Shown: in pieces, positions 52,348 to 62,000 of the stretch | Layout: each line of letters opens with the position of its first letter | Numbering within the stretch: position 1 is the first letter of the stretch | Source: Hyphomicrobium_A sp963726795 | GTDB lineage: Bacteria; Pseudomonadota; Alphaproteobacteria; Rhizobiales; Hyphomicrobiaceae | Assembly (NCBI GenBank): GCA_963726795.1 | Contig: CAVSDD010000006.1 | Coordinates: forward strand, 248,001 to 312,000 | DNA length: 64,000 nucleotides | Reading direction: 5' to 3' | The notes under the pieces: generated by a model | Told to the model about the DNA's origin: nothing | Database searches by the model: none | What the model saw: only the letters and a program-made list of their open reading frames with translations | Made by a program: the position numbers and the translations under genes

Positions 52348-54754
52348 TCAGCTCTTGCCTAGCTGCTGAAGCGCCGTCTGGATCTTGTCCTTGAGCTCTC
52401 CTGCCGCGGCTAGCTTGAGCCCCTCGCCAAACTGTTCGGATGCCTTTTTCGGCTCGCCGATGGCCGCATAAGTCATTCCCAGGTGGTAGCGAGCCCATGC
52501 GACGGTGGGGAGCTGGCTGACAGCCTCCTCAAGCAGGGGAACCGCGGCTTTGTAGTCCCCGCGCTTGTAGTTGACCCAACCGAGCGTATCCTTGAACTGC
52601 GGGACGTCGGACTTGCGCAGGCTCACGGCGAGGCCATACGCGCGCTCGAGGCTGGCAGCATCGGTGCGGTGGTCGGACAGCAGGCTGGCCAAGTTATTCG
52701 TAACAATCATCGAGCCTGCTTCTTGCTTCAGCATGTCCTCGTAGGTGCGTATTGCGCCTTCATAGTCTCCCTTTACTTCGAGCGCTCCGCCCAACGCCAG
52801 CTTAAGTCCGAAGTTGCCGGGCTGCTCCTGCAGACCGGCGTTCAGCACCTTCAGGGTCTCGTCGGTATTGCCCTTTTGCAGATAGAGGCTGGCCAAGCGC
52901 TCGGTAGCCGGCGACGTTCTTTGGCTGGCTTTTGATCGCAGTCTGCAGCGTCGCCGCTGCCTTGTCGGGTTCGTTGCTTGCGAGCTGAAGTGAGGCCAGC
53001 AGCACGAGCGCATCGGCGTTGGCTGGATCCTTCTCCAGCACGGTCTGTACGAAGGTCAGTGCCCGATCGCTCTTTTGAGCGCGCACGAGAGTGTTGACCA
53101 GGGCGTACATGGCCTGGGCTGATCCCGGTCTCGCAGCGTAGGCATCCTGCAAGATGCCGATGCTTTCATCGTATTTTTTCTGCCCGCTCAGAGCCGCAGC
53201 GACAATCTGATCGGCCACGCTCTTATCATTGCTGACGGTCCGAAGGGTGTCGGAGACCTCTTGTGCGCCGGTCCAGTTCTGCCGAGCGAGCCGCACTTGA
53301 GCCAATGCTGACAGTAGGGCGATGTTCTTTGGCGAGTGTTCGAGCAACTCGGTCAGAATATCTTCTGCGCGCGCATCGTTGCTGCCGCGCCGGCGAAGAA
53401 ACGCGACGTAATTCAGTCCAGTCGCCGGGTCGAAATTTGCCGCTCGCAAAGCGTCCGCGTATTGCCGATCGGCCAGTTCAATGGCGCCGCTGCGCTCGTA
53501 TACGACCGCAAGCAGCTGCATCAATTCAGCCGAACGGGGCTGATCATTCAGGGCTTCGCGCAGATCCGCGGTGGCCGCGTCGTACTTGCCACGCTCCATC
53601 AGCACGGAAGCCCGCAGCTTCAGACCGGAGCCGTTGCGGGCATCCTTGGCCAGAATGGTGGCAGCAAGCGCCTCCGTTGCGTCCAGATTTTTCCTGCTGA
53701 GCTGCAGCTCGGCGAGCCGTATCTGCGCTTGGCGGACTTTATCAGCGGAACCGGCATTGTGAATGAGCTCGTCCAGCAGCTTGGTGCTGTCGTCGACCTT
53801 GCCCTCGGTGAAGTAAAGGTCCGCCAATGCCATCTGATACCGGAAGACGTCGCCACCGGCACCGATGCGAGTGATTAGTTCCTGCTTGGCTGCATCACCG
53901 CCCTTGAAGGTATTGAGAAAACGGACGACGTCCAACCCCGCTTCGAGGTCCTCAGGGCTGGTGGCCGCGATTGCGCGAATCTCTTTCTCAGCTTCGTCCT
54001 GCCGCTTCTGATCGACGTAGTATCTGACCAGCTGCTTTCTGAACGATGCTTCCTTCGGGTAGAGCCCGACGAGCTTGCGCAGAACCTGCTCGACTTGCTG
54101 CTGATTTCCCAGCCGCTCGTAAAGCTTCATCTTGAACAGCTGGATGCCCAGCTGATCCGCCTGCGCCGGCGGAGCGGTCTCGAGAAGCTTCAGGGCGCCG
54201 TCGAAATCGTTTTGCGACATGCGTACTGCCGCAAGCACAATCAGAGCCTCGGTGTTGGCCGGATCGATCTTGAGTGCGCTATCGGCAGCCTGCACGGCTC
54301 CCTTGGGATCGTTGAGCTTCAACTGGATGGCAGCCTTGATTGCCATTGCGCTAGGATCGTTGGCTTTGATCAGAGTGGCCGCGTCCACGAGTTTCATGGC
54401 CTCATCCAAGGAGTTTGCGAGAACCATGAGTCTCGCCAGACGCAGCTTCGCGTCCACGTCCTTTGGATCGAGCTCGGTGATCGTGTGCAGGATGCTGGTG
54501 ACCGACTCCCACTGACCGTTGTGCTCTTCGATTTGTGCGAGGCCACGCCAGGCACCCACCAGCTCCTTTTTGAGCTGCAGCGCGTTTTTGAGCTCAATGC
54601 TCGCTTTTACGTAGTCGTTCTTGGCCAAAAGCTGCATGCCGCGCTCGTAATGCGCCTGAGCGCGCTCTTCCGGCGAGCCGCATCCCGCTACTTGCACAAC
54701 GGCCGCCATCAGCAGAACAAGACCTAGCGATCGAACTCGGAAAATGTGGGACAT
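52348..54754 (-). CDS. prsT: TPR-repeat lipoprotein of exosortase system (PrsT-like), frameshifted
   Basis: A ~801-aa protein with lipoprotein signal (LVLLMAAVVQVAGCGS, lipobox VAGC) and about 20 tetratricopeptide repeats, matching the PEP-CTERM-associated TPR lipoprotein. The N-terminal frame is intact to NVAGYRAL; after one extra base near 52905 the rest (ASLYLQKGNTDETLKVLNAG to QTALQQLGKS) is in the next frame. With that base removed the gene length is divisible by three. It is located beside the exosortase and probably works in the periplasm in polymer export or sorting. Confidence 0.88.
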
Positions 54755-54762
54755 GGCGCTAC

Positions 54763-56400
54763 CTATAGGTGACTGAGGTTGGACCGATACGCGAAGGATT
54801 TGGCGTCAGGAACGGACTGCGACGGCAGGTAATCCTTCAAATGTGGAACGAGGTCTTTCACGAACGAACGAAGCCGAGCATCGGCGTCGCGGTCGGATTC
54901 GCCGGGATAAAACGGTGTCGTCACGCGCACGAGCGCGCCATCCGTCCGGTTCTTGATGATTGCGTCGGCGAACAGGTACCACTTCGACAAAAACTCGTTT
55001 GATACAGTCCTGCCTCGCTGCACAAACCAGTAATAGACGAGTTGCTTTGCGCCACCGCGCTCGATCACGGCTCGGTTGAACGGCATCGCCGCATCCGGCG
55101 GGCTGACTAGGCTTGTTCGCTCGAAATCGGTGATGCGCCACCCGCCCCCCGGCATGCAGACCATCGGTGAATGGGGGGAAAGACCTTGGCGCTGCGAAGC
55201 GTAATAGCCAACGTACAAGTTCACGCCGAGTTTCTGCGGCGTGGCGTAGTCAGCCAAAATATAGTCCTCAAGGCCCAAACCCCGCTCGACGTCCTGTTCC
55301 AACAGCGAGGTCTGGCCGTGCCATTGGCCGAGCGTGCTCGGGAACGTCGCGAACCGGAGACGCTCGGGGATGATTTCCTGCCGCCCGGCTACGAGAAAGA
55401 CGATCAGGAACGCGGCCGAGAGACACAAGAGCGCGGCATGCACCTGCGCTCCGCCGTACCCGCTATGCGTGGCGGGTTGGGGCGAACTTGCGACCACGGC
55501 CGGCACGCCGAAAACTTGGGAGAAGGCTTTGCCGGATACAAGCCGCGCGAGAATGTAGATTTCGCCGACGAGCAAACCCGCGCACACCAGAAATATGATC
55601 CAGCCCTCAAAGAGATGCAGGGCACCATCGGCCATCTCGCTGCCGAAGGTGTGCAGCAGCACCCCCACCATGCCGATGCGGAAGCTGTTCATCAGAATAG
55701 TGATCGGAACCGCCGACAAGAAAACGAGCGTTCGCTGCCAGACAGGCGCTTTGAAGAAGTATGCGGCCAGGAAGCTGAGACCGAGAAGCGGATAGAGATA
55801 GCGCAGACCGCTGCAAGCCTCGACGACCTGAAGCTTGTAGTCGCCGAGATCGATGACGTTTCCTTCGAGATAGACCGGAATGTCCATCAATCGGATGACG
55901 ACGACACCGAGCTCGGACGAGATAAGCTGAAGCCTCCAAGTCAGGAGAGACTCAATAAAGTAGGGAAGGGGGATGGCGAACAGGAGGAACGTGAGCGGCA
56001 GGATGGTCACTCGCAGCAACGAGTAGCCGCCGACGCTCAAAGTTATGCCGATGAGGGCGAGGATGAACGCGAGATGCGAAAGAATATATATCGCGCTCAA
56101 CTCGCCGATGATGTGCACGGTCGCCGCGGCGAAGACGACGATGGGGCCGACCCATGTAGGCTGACCGACGCTCGCGATCAGCGCGTCGCGGCGAATCCAA
56201 AGCAGCCACGCGACCAAGGCGGCGATGAGAAAGCCGTGGCCGTATTCTTCCTGATGGGTCCAGCGACCTACCAGCTCGATGAGGGACGCATTGAAGGCAA
56301 GCAGTGCGGAGAGCACACAGCCTGCTGCCAGAACTGCGATAGTGGTGCTGCTGTAACCCTGATGCAGCTCGCTACGCTCGACACTACGCTCAACCATCAC
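54763..56400 (-). CDS. xrtD: Exosortase fused to EpsI domain (XrtD-like)
   Basis: A 545-aa membrane protease/transpeptidase. About eight helices carry the catalytic Cys196 in VVEACSGLRYLYPLL, Arg241 in NSFRIGMVG and His262 in LHLFEGW. From ~residue 330 an EpsI domain follows (IPERLRFATFPSTLGQW, CMPGGGW, VYYWFVQRGRTVSNEF). The fusion and the Pro-Leu-Pro-type substrate nearby point to the XrtD class of alphaproteobacteria. It cleaves and probably transfers C-terminally tagged proteins at the inner membrane. Its start overlaps the stop of the transferase/STAS gene. Confidence 0.9.
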   Translation of the reverse strand: MMVERSVERSELHQGYSSTTIAVLAAGCVLSALLAFNASLIELVGRWTHQEEYGHGFLIAALVAWLLWIRRDALIASVGQPTWVGPIVVFAAATVHIIGELSAIYILSHLAFILALIGITLSVGGYSLLRVTILPLTFLLFAIPLPYFIESLLTWRLQLISSELGVVVIRLMDIPVYLEGNVIDLGDYKLQVVEACSGLRYLYPLLGLSFLAAYFFKAPVWQRTLVFLSAVPITILMNSFRIGMVGVLLHTFGSEMADGALHLFEGWIIFLVCAGLLVGEIYILARLVSGKAFSQVFGVPAVVASSPQPATHSGYGGAQVHAALLCLSAAFLIVFLVAGRQEIIPERLRFATFPSTLGQWHGQTSLLEQDVERGLGLEDYILADYATPQKLGVNLYVGYYASQRQGLSPHSPMVCMPGGGWRITDFERTSLVSPPDAAMPFNRAVIERGGAKQLVYYWFVQRGRTVSNEFLSKWYLFADAIIKNRTDGALVRVTTPFYPGESDRDADARLRSFVKDLVPHLKDYLPSQSVPDAKSFAYRSNLSHL

Positions 56401-57620
56401 ACCCTCCGCACCGGGGCGATGAGGTAGCCGAGCTCGTTGAGAGCGAAGAGCTTTGCTATTTTACGCGATGCGCCGGCAAACCGGAGCGTTGCGCCGTCGG
56501 CAGCAAGACGCTTGCGCACCATCAAAAGCAGGCCAAAAAAGCGAGCGTCGATGAAGGTCAGCTCCGACAGGTCGACGACCACGAGCGCCTTGCGCAAATT
56601 CACTGCGTTTCTGAAATAGACGGTTGCCTGCGCCGCGTGCCGGGCGGTCGCGTGCCCGGAAAGATGCAAGGTAACGGATTGATCGTCCTGCAGCGTGCGC
56701 ACGACGAGGCGCGAGTTGCGCGCTGCGGTGCGCCGGTGCCAGTTGAGCCGAGCGGCAAGCGGCAGCACCCTGGTGACCAGGAGGCCGAGCAGTGCGCGAC
56801 CGTCATTCCAATAGCGCCGCCAAAGATGCGATTCTTCTTTTATGCGCCACAGCCACTCGCAGCCAGCACGCCGCAGGAACGCCGGAGCGCGCCTGACGCT
56901 GCCGGCCTGGTAATTGATGACGGCGCCCAAGTGAGCGCGCACGGGAATCTGCAGGCGGTGATGGTTGAGCTTCAACCATGCCTGCCCCTTGGCGGCGCCC
57001 AACGCGACGACGAGCAGTTGCGCCTTGCTGGCGTTGATGGCGTTGATGATGTGGTCTTTGCTGAGCTCATCCACGGAGCAGTAGCCCGGATACATCGAGC
57101 CAACGCACTCCAAGGCGTGCCGATCGTTCACGCTCCGCCCGGCGGCGGCGGCGGCGCCCCACGAACCTCCGAAAAAGAAAACGCTAAGACGCTTTGCAAG
57201 GGGCGCTTGCAAGGCGTCGAACATGTCAGCGCCCGCCACGCGCTCCTTGAAGGGGGCACCTAAGAGCCGGCCGATCCAGACGATCGGCATTCCATCGGCG
57301 GTGCAAAGCTCGCTCAGTTGGAGGGAGTCTCTGAGTTCGACGTCGGTACGGCTGCCAACGAGAAAGTTCAGGTTGGGTGTCGATATCAGGTAACGAACGC
57401 CGGATGCAGCCGCGGCCTGTACCCGGCGCACCACCGTCGCCATGTCGATGGCGTCGACCGGCATGCCGAGGACGCAATAAACGTCGCGCGAAAGATCGTC
57501 CGGCACCAGCGCTGACGCGTCGCCGTCCCCGACAACCGGTTGCAGCGCCGGTAGGGGACGACGGCGCTCGAGCGCGCCGCCGAGCGTTTCGGAAATAGGA
57601 AACGACAAAGGATTGCGCAT
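56397..57620 (-). CDS. WecG/TagA/CpsF glycosyltransferase fused to a STAS domain
   Basis: Residues ~45-285 form a GT26 transferase (VYCVLGMPVDAID, ISTPNLNFLVGSR, LCTADGMPIVWIGRLLGAP, FFFGGSWGAAAAAG, HLGAVINYQAGS), which adds N-acetylmannosaminuronic-type sugars to lipid-linked intermediates. Residues ~310-400 form a STAS domain (LVVVDLSELTFIDARFFGLL) in which the usual phosphorylatable serine after the Asp is alanine. The fusion suggests control or partner binding through STAS. It overlaps xrtD by 4 bases. Confidence 0.87.
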   Translation of the reverse strand: MRNPLSFPISETLGGALERRRPLPALQPVVGDGDASALVPDDLSRDVYCVLGMPVDAIDMATVVRRVQAAAASGVRYLISTPNLNFLVGSRTDVELRDSLQLSELCTADGMPIVWIGRLLGAPFKERVAGADMFDALQAPLAKRLSVFFFGGSWGAAAAAGRSVNDRHALECVGSMYPGYCSVDELSKDHIINAINASKAQLLVVALGAAKGQAWLKLNHHRLQIPVRAHLGAVINYQAGSVRRAPAFLRRAGCEWLWRIKEESHLWRRYWNDGRALLGLLVTRVLPLAARLNWHRRTAARNSRLVVRTLQDDQSVTLHLSGHATARHAAQATVYFRNAVNLRKALVVVDLSELTFIDARFFGLLLMVRKRLAADGATLRFAGASRKIAKLFALNELGYLIAPVRRV

Positions 57621-57666
57621 GAGCGCACCAGGTTAGGGCCAAGCAGAACAGGTCGAAGGTTAGGAA

Positions 57667-58425
57667 TTACGCCGCAGCGGGCGCGCGGTTGCCGCGCCAT
57701 CTGCGCCAGAAATATCCCGCGCCGAGGACGCTCCCCATCAGCGGAAGTGCGCCAGGAAGTGGCGTCGGTCTAAGTGTCTCGCGCACGTGCGCTACGCCAA
57801 CGTAGTCGTCATAATCGTTGTCTTTTGATCCCGGATCATCAAATCCAAATACAACCCAATCCGTAGGGGTCTTCGTCAACTTCCAGCCTGTGATTTCGCC
57901 CTTGGAATTGAATGTCGGCTTCACGTACGAGAAAAGCAGGCTGGCCAATAACCCTGGCGCATTGTTTGATCCGTTCTGAACGGTACCCGCAGGGTTCAAA
58001 TCGGTTACAGAAAATTTGATTGGGGTGTTGAGTCCGCTTCCTGTCGTGGTCCCGAGGAATTTCCAACCTGGGTCATTGCCAGCGTTGAAGTTGTTGTTCT
58101 CGTTGCTCTCGGTATAGGTCAGCGCCATGCTGGCAAAGAAGAGGTTGGTATTGCCGGATTCAGCGCCGTTGAAATACCAATCCACGGCATAGAAGGCGAC
58201 GTTGGATGTAACGGAGCCTCCCGCTTTCCAGGCAGTTCCATTGGTTGGGTCTGAGAGCCCCGAAGGCGCGAACCCTACGACATTGTTCTTGTCGATTGCG
58301 GTCCCGTAGCCGGGTGAGTACGAGCTTCCCGTGATGTTGATCGTTGCAGCGTGCGCGATGCCGGATGGAATCGCCGCGGCCGCGCTCAGCGCAAGTGCCG
58401 CTCCAAATGCTGAAATCGTTTTCAT
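57667..58425 (-). CDS. Exosortase substrate (VPLPA/PEP-CTERM-like sorted protein)
   Basis: A 252-aa exported protein: signal peptide at residues 1-27 (ending AHA), a beta-rich Asn/Gly/Ser/Thr body, and a C-terminal sorting signal made of PTPLPGALPLMG, a short hydrophobic helix and the basic WRRWRGNR. That tripartite end is what XrtD-type exosortases recognise. It is encoded two genes upstream of xrtD. The ATG at 58425 is chosen because it begins the signal peptide. Function of the mature protein is unknown. Confidence 0.86.
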   Translation of the reverse strand: MKTISAFGAALALSAAAAIPSGIAHAATINITGSSYSPGYGTAIDKNNVVGFAPSGLSDPTNGTAWKAGGSVTSNVAFYAVDWYFNGAESGNTNLFFASMALTYTESNENNNFNAGNDPGWKFLGTTTGSGLNTPIKFSVTDLNPAGTVQNGSNNAPGLLASLLFSYVKPTFNSKGEITGWKLTKTPTDWVVFGFDDPGSKDNDYDDYVGVAHVRETLRPTPLPGALPLMGSVLGAGYFWRRWRGNRAPAAA

Positions 58426-58637
58426 GGCTTGCGTATTTCCCCCGCCAAAGTGCAAGTCATCCCGAATCAAATGCTACGAGTTACGCTTACCAATGGTCAA
58501 GCAACTCGGTCTCGAAATCCACAGCTATCTGCCGGTGCAACTCATCGGCGTTTTGCGATTTACATGAGAGCCGCGAACGCGGTCGGCAAATTTGTATTTC
58601 GGAGAGAACTTCGAAAGCTGCAATCATACACGTCGTT

Positions 58638-60146
58638 TCAATAGGCATTCCGCGCCGAAACGACTGCTGCTGCGGTCATGGCCAGGATTTTAAGGTCGAA
58701 AAGCAGCGACCAGTTCTCAGTGTAGAAGATGTCGTGCTTCACCCTGGCTTCCATTTGCTCGACGACCTTCGTTGCGCCGCGCAGCCCGTTGACCTGCGCC
58801 CACCCGGTGATGCCGGGTTTGACGCGGTGGCGGGCAAAGTAGCCGTGGATCATCTGCGAATAGCGCTCGTTGTGATCGACGGCGTGCGGACGCGGACCGA
58901 CGAGAGACATGCTCCCGCACAGCACGTTGATTACCTGCGGCAGCTCATCGAGGCTGGTGCGACGCAGGAAACGTCCAAATCGAGTGATACGGGGATCATC
59001 CGGCGTCGCTTGTTTCGTTTCCTCTGGAGGAACGTCCTCATGCTGCATCGTGCGGAACTTCCAGATCAGGAACTCCTCGTTGGAGAATCCGTAGCGCTGC
59101 TGCCGGAAAAACGCCGGGCCATTGCTTTCGAGCTTGATGACAAGAGCGATAATCGCCATGGCCGGAAGCAGGACCGGGAGAGCCAGGAGCGTAAGGATGT
59201 AGTCGAGCGCCAACTTTTTGGCTCCGCCCCACCCCACGAATGGGCGCCCCATCACCTCTACGACGGGCATGTCGCCAAAGTGATCCGGCGACTCGCGGAA
59301 CGGTAGGCGAAATCCGATGAGGTCGGACGCTAAGTAGGCGTTGACCGGCAGCTCGCGCAGCCTTTCCAGCATCCGTAGGATCTTGTCGTCCTGCGACCAC
59401 GGCAATGCGACGATGACATCGTCTACTTTGTTGGTCCGAATAAACGTTGCGAGCTGGTCTCTTCCACTCGAACTGGCGTAGCTGCCCACGCTGGCTAGCG
59501 CCGGCAATTCCATTTCCGAGAACACGCCAAGCAGCGACAGGAAGCGAGGACGTGACGTTCTCAGATGAGCCAGCAGGCGCTTGGCTTGCTCGCCGTCGCC
59601 GACGATAACGACGCGCCGGCTAAATACACCGCGGTCGGCAAGGAATTGCAGCGCTTTGCCGGACAGCGCACGAAGGAACAGCGTCGCGAGACAGGCGACG
59701 ACGGCGAACGTCAACATCCATGCGCGTGAGAACGACTCCGAGATCTTAACGGCGAAGGCGGCCGCGAGCAGGAACAGGAATGTGGTCGCAAAGGCGATCA
59801 GGAGCTTATCGGCAAACGCGAGCGGACGCATGATTGCATCCAACCGATAAAGCCCGGCGAAGTTCATCAGCGAGATGGAGACGAGCCAGACGAAACAGAT
59901 GGCCGCCCCGTAGTATCCGAGGTCGCCGCCTTGGGGTGCAACGAGAGCAAGGTATGTCGCCGACCCCGCCGACAGAATAACCAGGCTGTCGAGCGCCAAG
60001 AGCAGCTCATGCAGGACAAGCGAGGAAAAGCCGAACTTTCTCGGGAGCGCTACGCTCTGATCGCAAGACAGATCGACGTTCGCGATTTGCATCCCGCACC
60101 CCTCAACAGCCACTTTGCTTCGTGCTACTGACGCTGACGCGGTCAC
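58638..60146 (-). CDS. Polyprenyl-phosphate sugar-1-phosphate transferase (WcaJ-like)
   Basis: A 502-aa initiating transferase with four N-terminal helices, a CoA-binding-like middle domain (VVIVGDGEQAKRLLAHLRTS) and the C-terminal catalytic bacterial sugar transferase domain (KRxxD-like start KKLALDYILTLLALPVLLP, then FLIWKFRTM, RRTSLDELPQVINVLCGSMS, LVGPRPHAVDHNERY and VKPGITGWAQVNGLRG). It loads the first hexose-1-P onto undecaprenyl phosphate. It overlaps the outer-membrane protein gene by 4 bases. Confidence 0.92.
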   Translation of the reverse strand: MTASASVARSKVAVEGCGMQIANVDLSCDQSVALPRKFGFSSLVLHELLLALDSLVILSAGSATYLALVAPQGGDLGYYGAAICFVWLVSISLMNFAGLYRLDAIMRPLAFADKLLIAFATTFLFLLAAAFAVKISESFSRAWMLTFAVVACLATLFLRALSGKALQFLADRGVFSRRVVIVGDGEQAKRLLAHLRTSRPRFLSLLGVFSEMELPALASVGSYASSSGRDQLATFIRTNKVDDVIVALPWSQDDKILRMLERLRELPVNAYLASDLIGFRLPFRESPDHFGDMPVVEVMGRPFVGWGGAKKLALDYILTLLALPVLLPAMAIIALVIKLESNGPAFFRQQRYGFSNEEFLIWKFRTMQHEDVPPEETKQATPDDPRITRFGRFLRRTSLDELPQVINVLCGSMSLVGPRPHAVDHNERYSQMIHGYFARHRVKPGITGWAQVNGLRGATKVVEQMEARVKHDIFYTENWSLLFDLKILAMTAAAVVSARNAY

Positions 60147-61366
60147 GGCAGGATGGTGGTTTCACGCACGGCCGAGAAGAAGATCGTGTTTGAATTGGCC
60201 GAGCCGAGAATGTTGGTGTTGATCGACCCGATCGCGTTGGGATTGATCAACCCATCGTTGTCGTTGCGGTGCGCGAACCTGTAGGACAGCTGCGCGACCC
60301 ATTCCGGCGACAGCCGATAATCGTAGCCCACGGACGCGCGCACATAGCTGCCGTTCCCGGTATCGAATATGTCGGCAATCGGAAATTGACCGCTGTAATC
60401 GGCCCCGACCCAGAAGTTCGACATGGGGTTGATCGCCTGGCGCGCCGTTACACCCACCAGCGTGCGGCTTTCGATCTGACCGAGAACGTTCGGTCCCGTC
60501 CAATGCGTGGCCGCGAACGTCACCTGGGTCGTGGCGCTGGGGACGTAAATCAATTGCAAATCGGCGAGCCCATCGACATCCGAGCCCGACGCCGTTGACG
60601 CGGGCGCGATGAGGGCGCTGGCGTCCTGACGCGTGTCCTGCACGCCAATGCCGGCGGTGCCTTTGAAGGTGAGATCGTGCATGAGCAGCGATTCCAAGCC
60701 CGCTTGCAGGCGCCCGATCACCGTCTGCGTATTCCCCAGATCGTCCTTACCTATGTATTCGAGCTGCAAGGAGGTCGTGATCTGGGTGGACGCGCTGAGG
60801 TGGCGCACCCACGCGCCCGTCGTCAGCACATCCGTGAAGTTGTTGTCGGGAACGGAGCTGAAATCGACATAGGTTCCACGCGTCGACCATTGGAGCTCGT
60901 CCGACGCGTTGATCTGACGAACGATGCCGCCATTGAGCATGTAGGTGTTTATGTCGCCGCTGACGATGACAATTCCGGTGTCGGCCAACTGCGCCGACGT
61001 TGCGTCTTGCCGCTGCCAGTAGCCCGCGATGTTGTACGATGTGACCGGGCTCAATTTCTCGTCGTACTTGAACCCGAGGTTGTTGTCGGTTGGCGACGAA
61101 TTCTGGTCTGCGCCGGGCCCGGTCAAATTCTGATAATTGAGATCCGCGTTGAGCTCCAAGGACGTCGTCGCCGTCACGCCGATCGCATCCAGCCGTCCCT
61201 GGGTCGTAAACAGGTAGGTATTGCCCGCAGGATCCGGGTTCAAGGCGCGATTGTCGCTCGCCTCGACGCTCTGGCTCAGCCGGGACTTCGCACTCCAGTC
61301 GGCAGCCAACGCATCGGGCGCCGAGACGCCAACGCACAAGCCGACGAGGAGGGCTTGTTTTTTCAT
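60143..61366 (-). CDS. Outer-membrane beta-barrel protein of the exopolysaccharide locus
   Basis: A 407-aa protein with signal peptide (KKQALLVGLCVGVSAPDALA) and alternating beta-strands with aromatic ends throughout, e.g. DELQWSTRGTYVDFSS and YVRASVGYDYRLSPEWVAQL with a C-terminal FFSAVRETTILP. It resembles the outer-membrane beta-barrel proteins encoded in exosortase/capsule loci and may assist polymer export or localisation. Sequence identity in such barrels is low, so family placement is by pattern and context. Confidence 0.8.
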   Translation of the reverse strand: MKKQALLVGLCVGVSAPDALAADWSAKSRLSQSVEASDNRALNPDPAGNTYLFTTQGRLDAIGVTATTSLELNADLNYQNLTGPGADQNSSPTDNNLGFKYDEKLSPVTSYNIAGYWQRQDATSAQLADTGIVIVSGDINTYMLNGGIVRQINASDELQWSTRGTYVDFSSVPDNNFTDVLTTGAWVRHLSASTQITTSLQLEYIGKDDLGNTQTVIGRLQAGLESLLMHDLTFKGTAGIGVQDTRQDASALIAPASTASGSDVDGLADLQLIYVPSATTQVTFAATHWTGPNVLGQIESRTLVGVTARQAINPMSNFWVGADYSGQFPIADIFDTGNGSYVRASVGYDYRLSPEWVAQLSYRFAHRNDNDGLINPNAIGSINTNILGSANSNTIFFSAVRETTILP

Positions 61367-61409
61367 CGTGAAGCGGATTCCGAACGTGCGGTCGGCTTAC
61401 ACCCGTGGC

Positions 61410-61982
61410 TCATTCGAAAAAGCCTTTCTGGGGAACGAGCACGACGTCACCGGGTTGAAGCTCGACATCTCCGTTGACGGCATCGCCCTTTTCGAATGCC
61501 GAATAATCGAAGAGCAACGTTGAATCGATACCGTTGACCTTGCGGCGGATCTGAATGCGCGTCCGTGCCGCGAACGGGCCCAATCCACCCGAAATTGCGA
61601 TCGCCTGCATCACGCTCGTCCCCTGCGTCAAAAGATAAGGTCCGGGCTTGCTGACCTCGCCGGTTACGAAGAACCGCGGTTTCTGCTCGTCTTCGGACTT
61701 GGACGAAGCGACCAATGCAACTGTGATATCTGGATTCGTCGTGTACTTGTCTTTGAGTTTCGATTTTAGGGTTTTTTCCAGAGCTTCCGGAGTCAGTCCT
61801 TGCGCTTGAATTCGGCCGGCGAGCGGAAAGGAGATTGAACCGGTTGGGCCAATCACGATTTGCCGGTCGAGTTTTGGATCCTGATAAACGGATATCGAAA
61901 TTGTGTCGCCAGGCTGAAGGGTTTGTGCCGCCGCCGCAGTCGCAAGCGTGCAGCCAAAAACGACGATCAAGAGAATTCGCAT
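61410..61982 (-). CDS. Polysaccharide export protein (Wza/OPX family)
   Basis: A 190-aa exported protein: signal peptide (RILLIVVFGCTLATAAAA), Poly_export domain (LQPGDTISISVYQDPKLDRQ, SISFPLAGRIQAQGLTPEAL) and one SLBB-like domain (FFVTGEVSKPGPYLL) ending VELQPGDVVLVPQKGFF. It is short for Wza and has no lipobox or transmembrane helix, so it would need a separate outer-membrane partner; the adjacent beta-barrel is a candidate. Confidence 0.9.
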   Translation of the reverse strand: MRILLIVVFGCTLATAAAAQTLQPGDTISISVYQDPKLDRQIVIGPTGSISFPLAGRIQAQGLTPEALEKTLKSKLKDKYTTNPDITVALVASSKSEDEQKPRFFVTGEVSKPGPYLLTQGTSVMQAIAISGGLGPFAARTRIQIRRKVNGIDSTLLFDYSAFEKGDAVNGDVELQPGDVVLVPQKGFFE

Positions 61983-62000
61983 GCTACTCGCCTCACTAGC

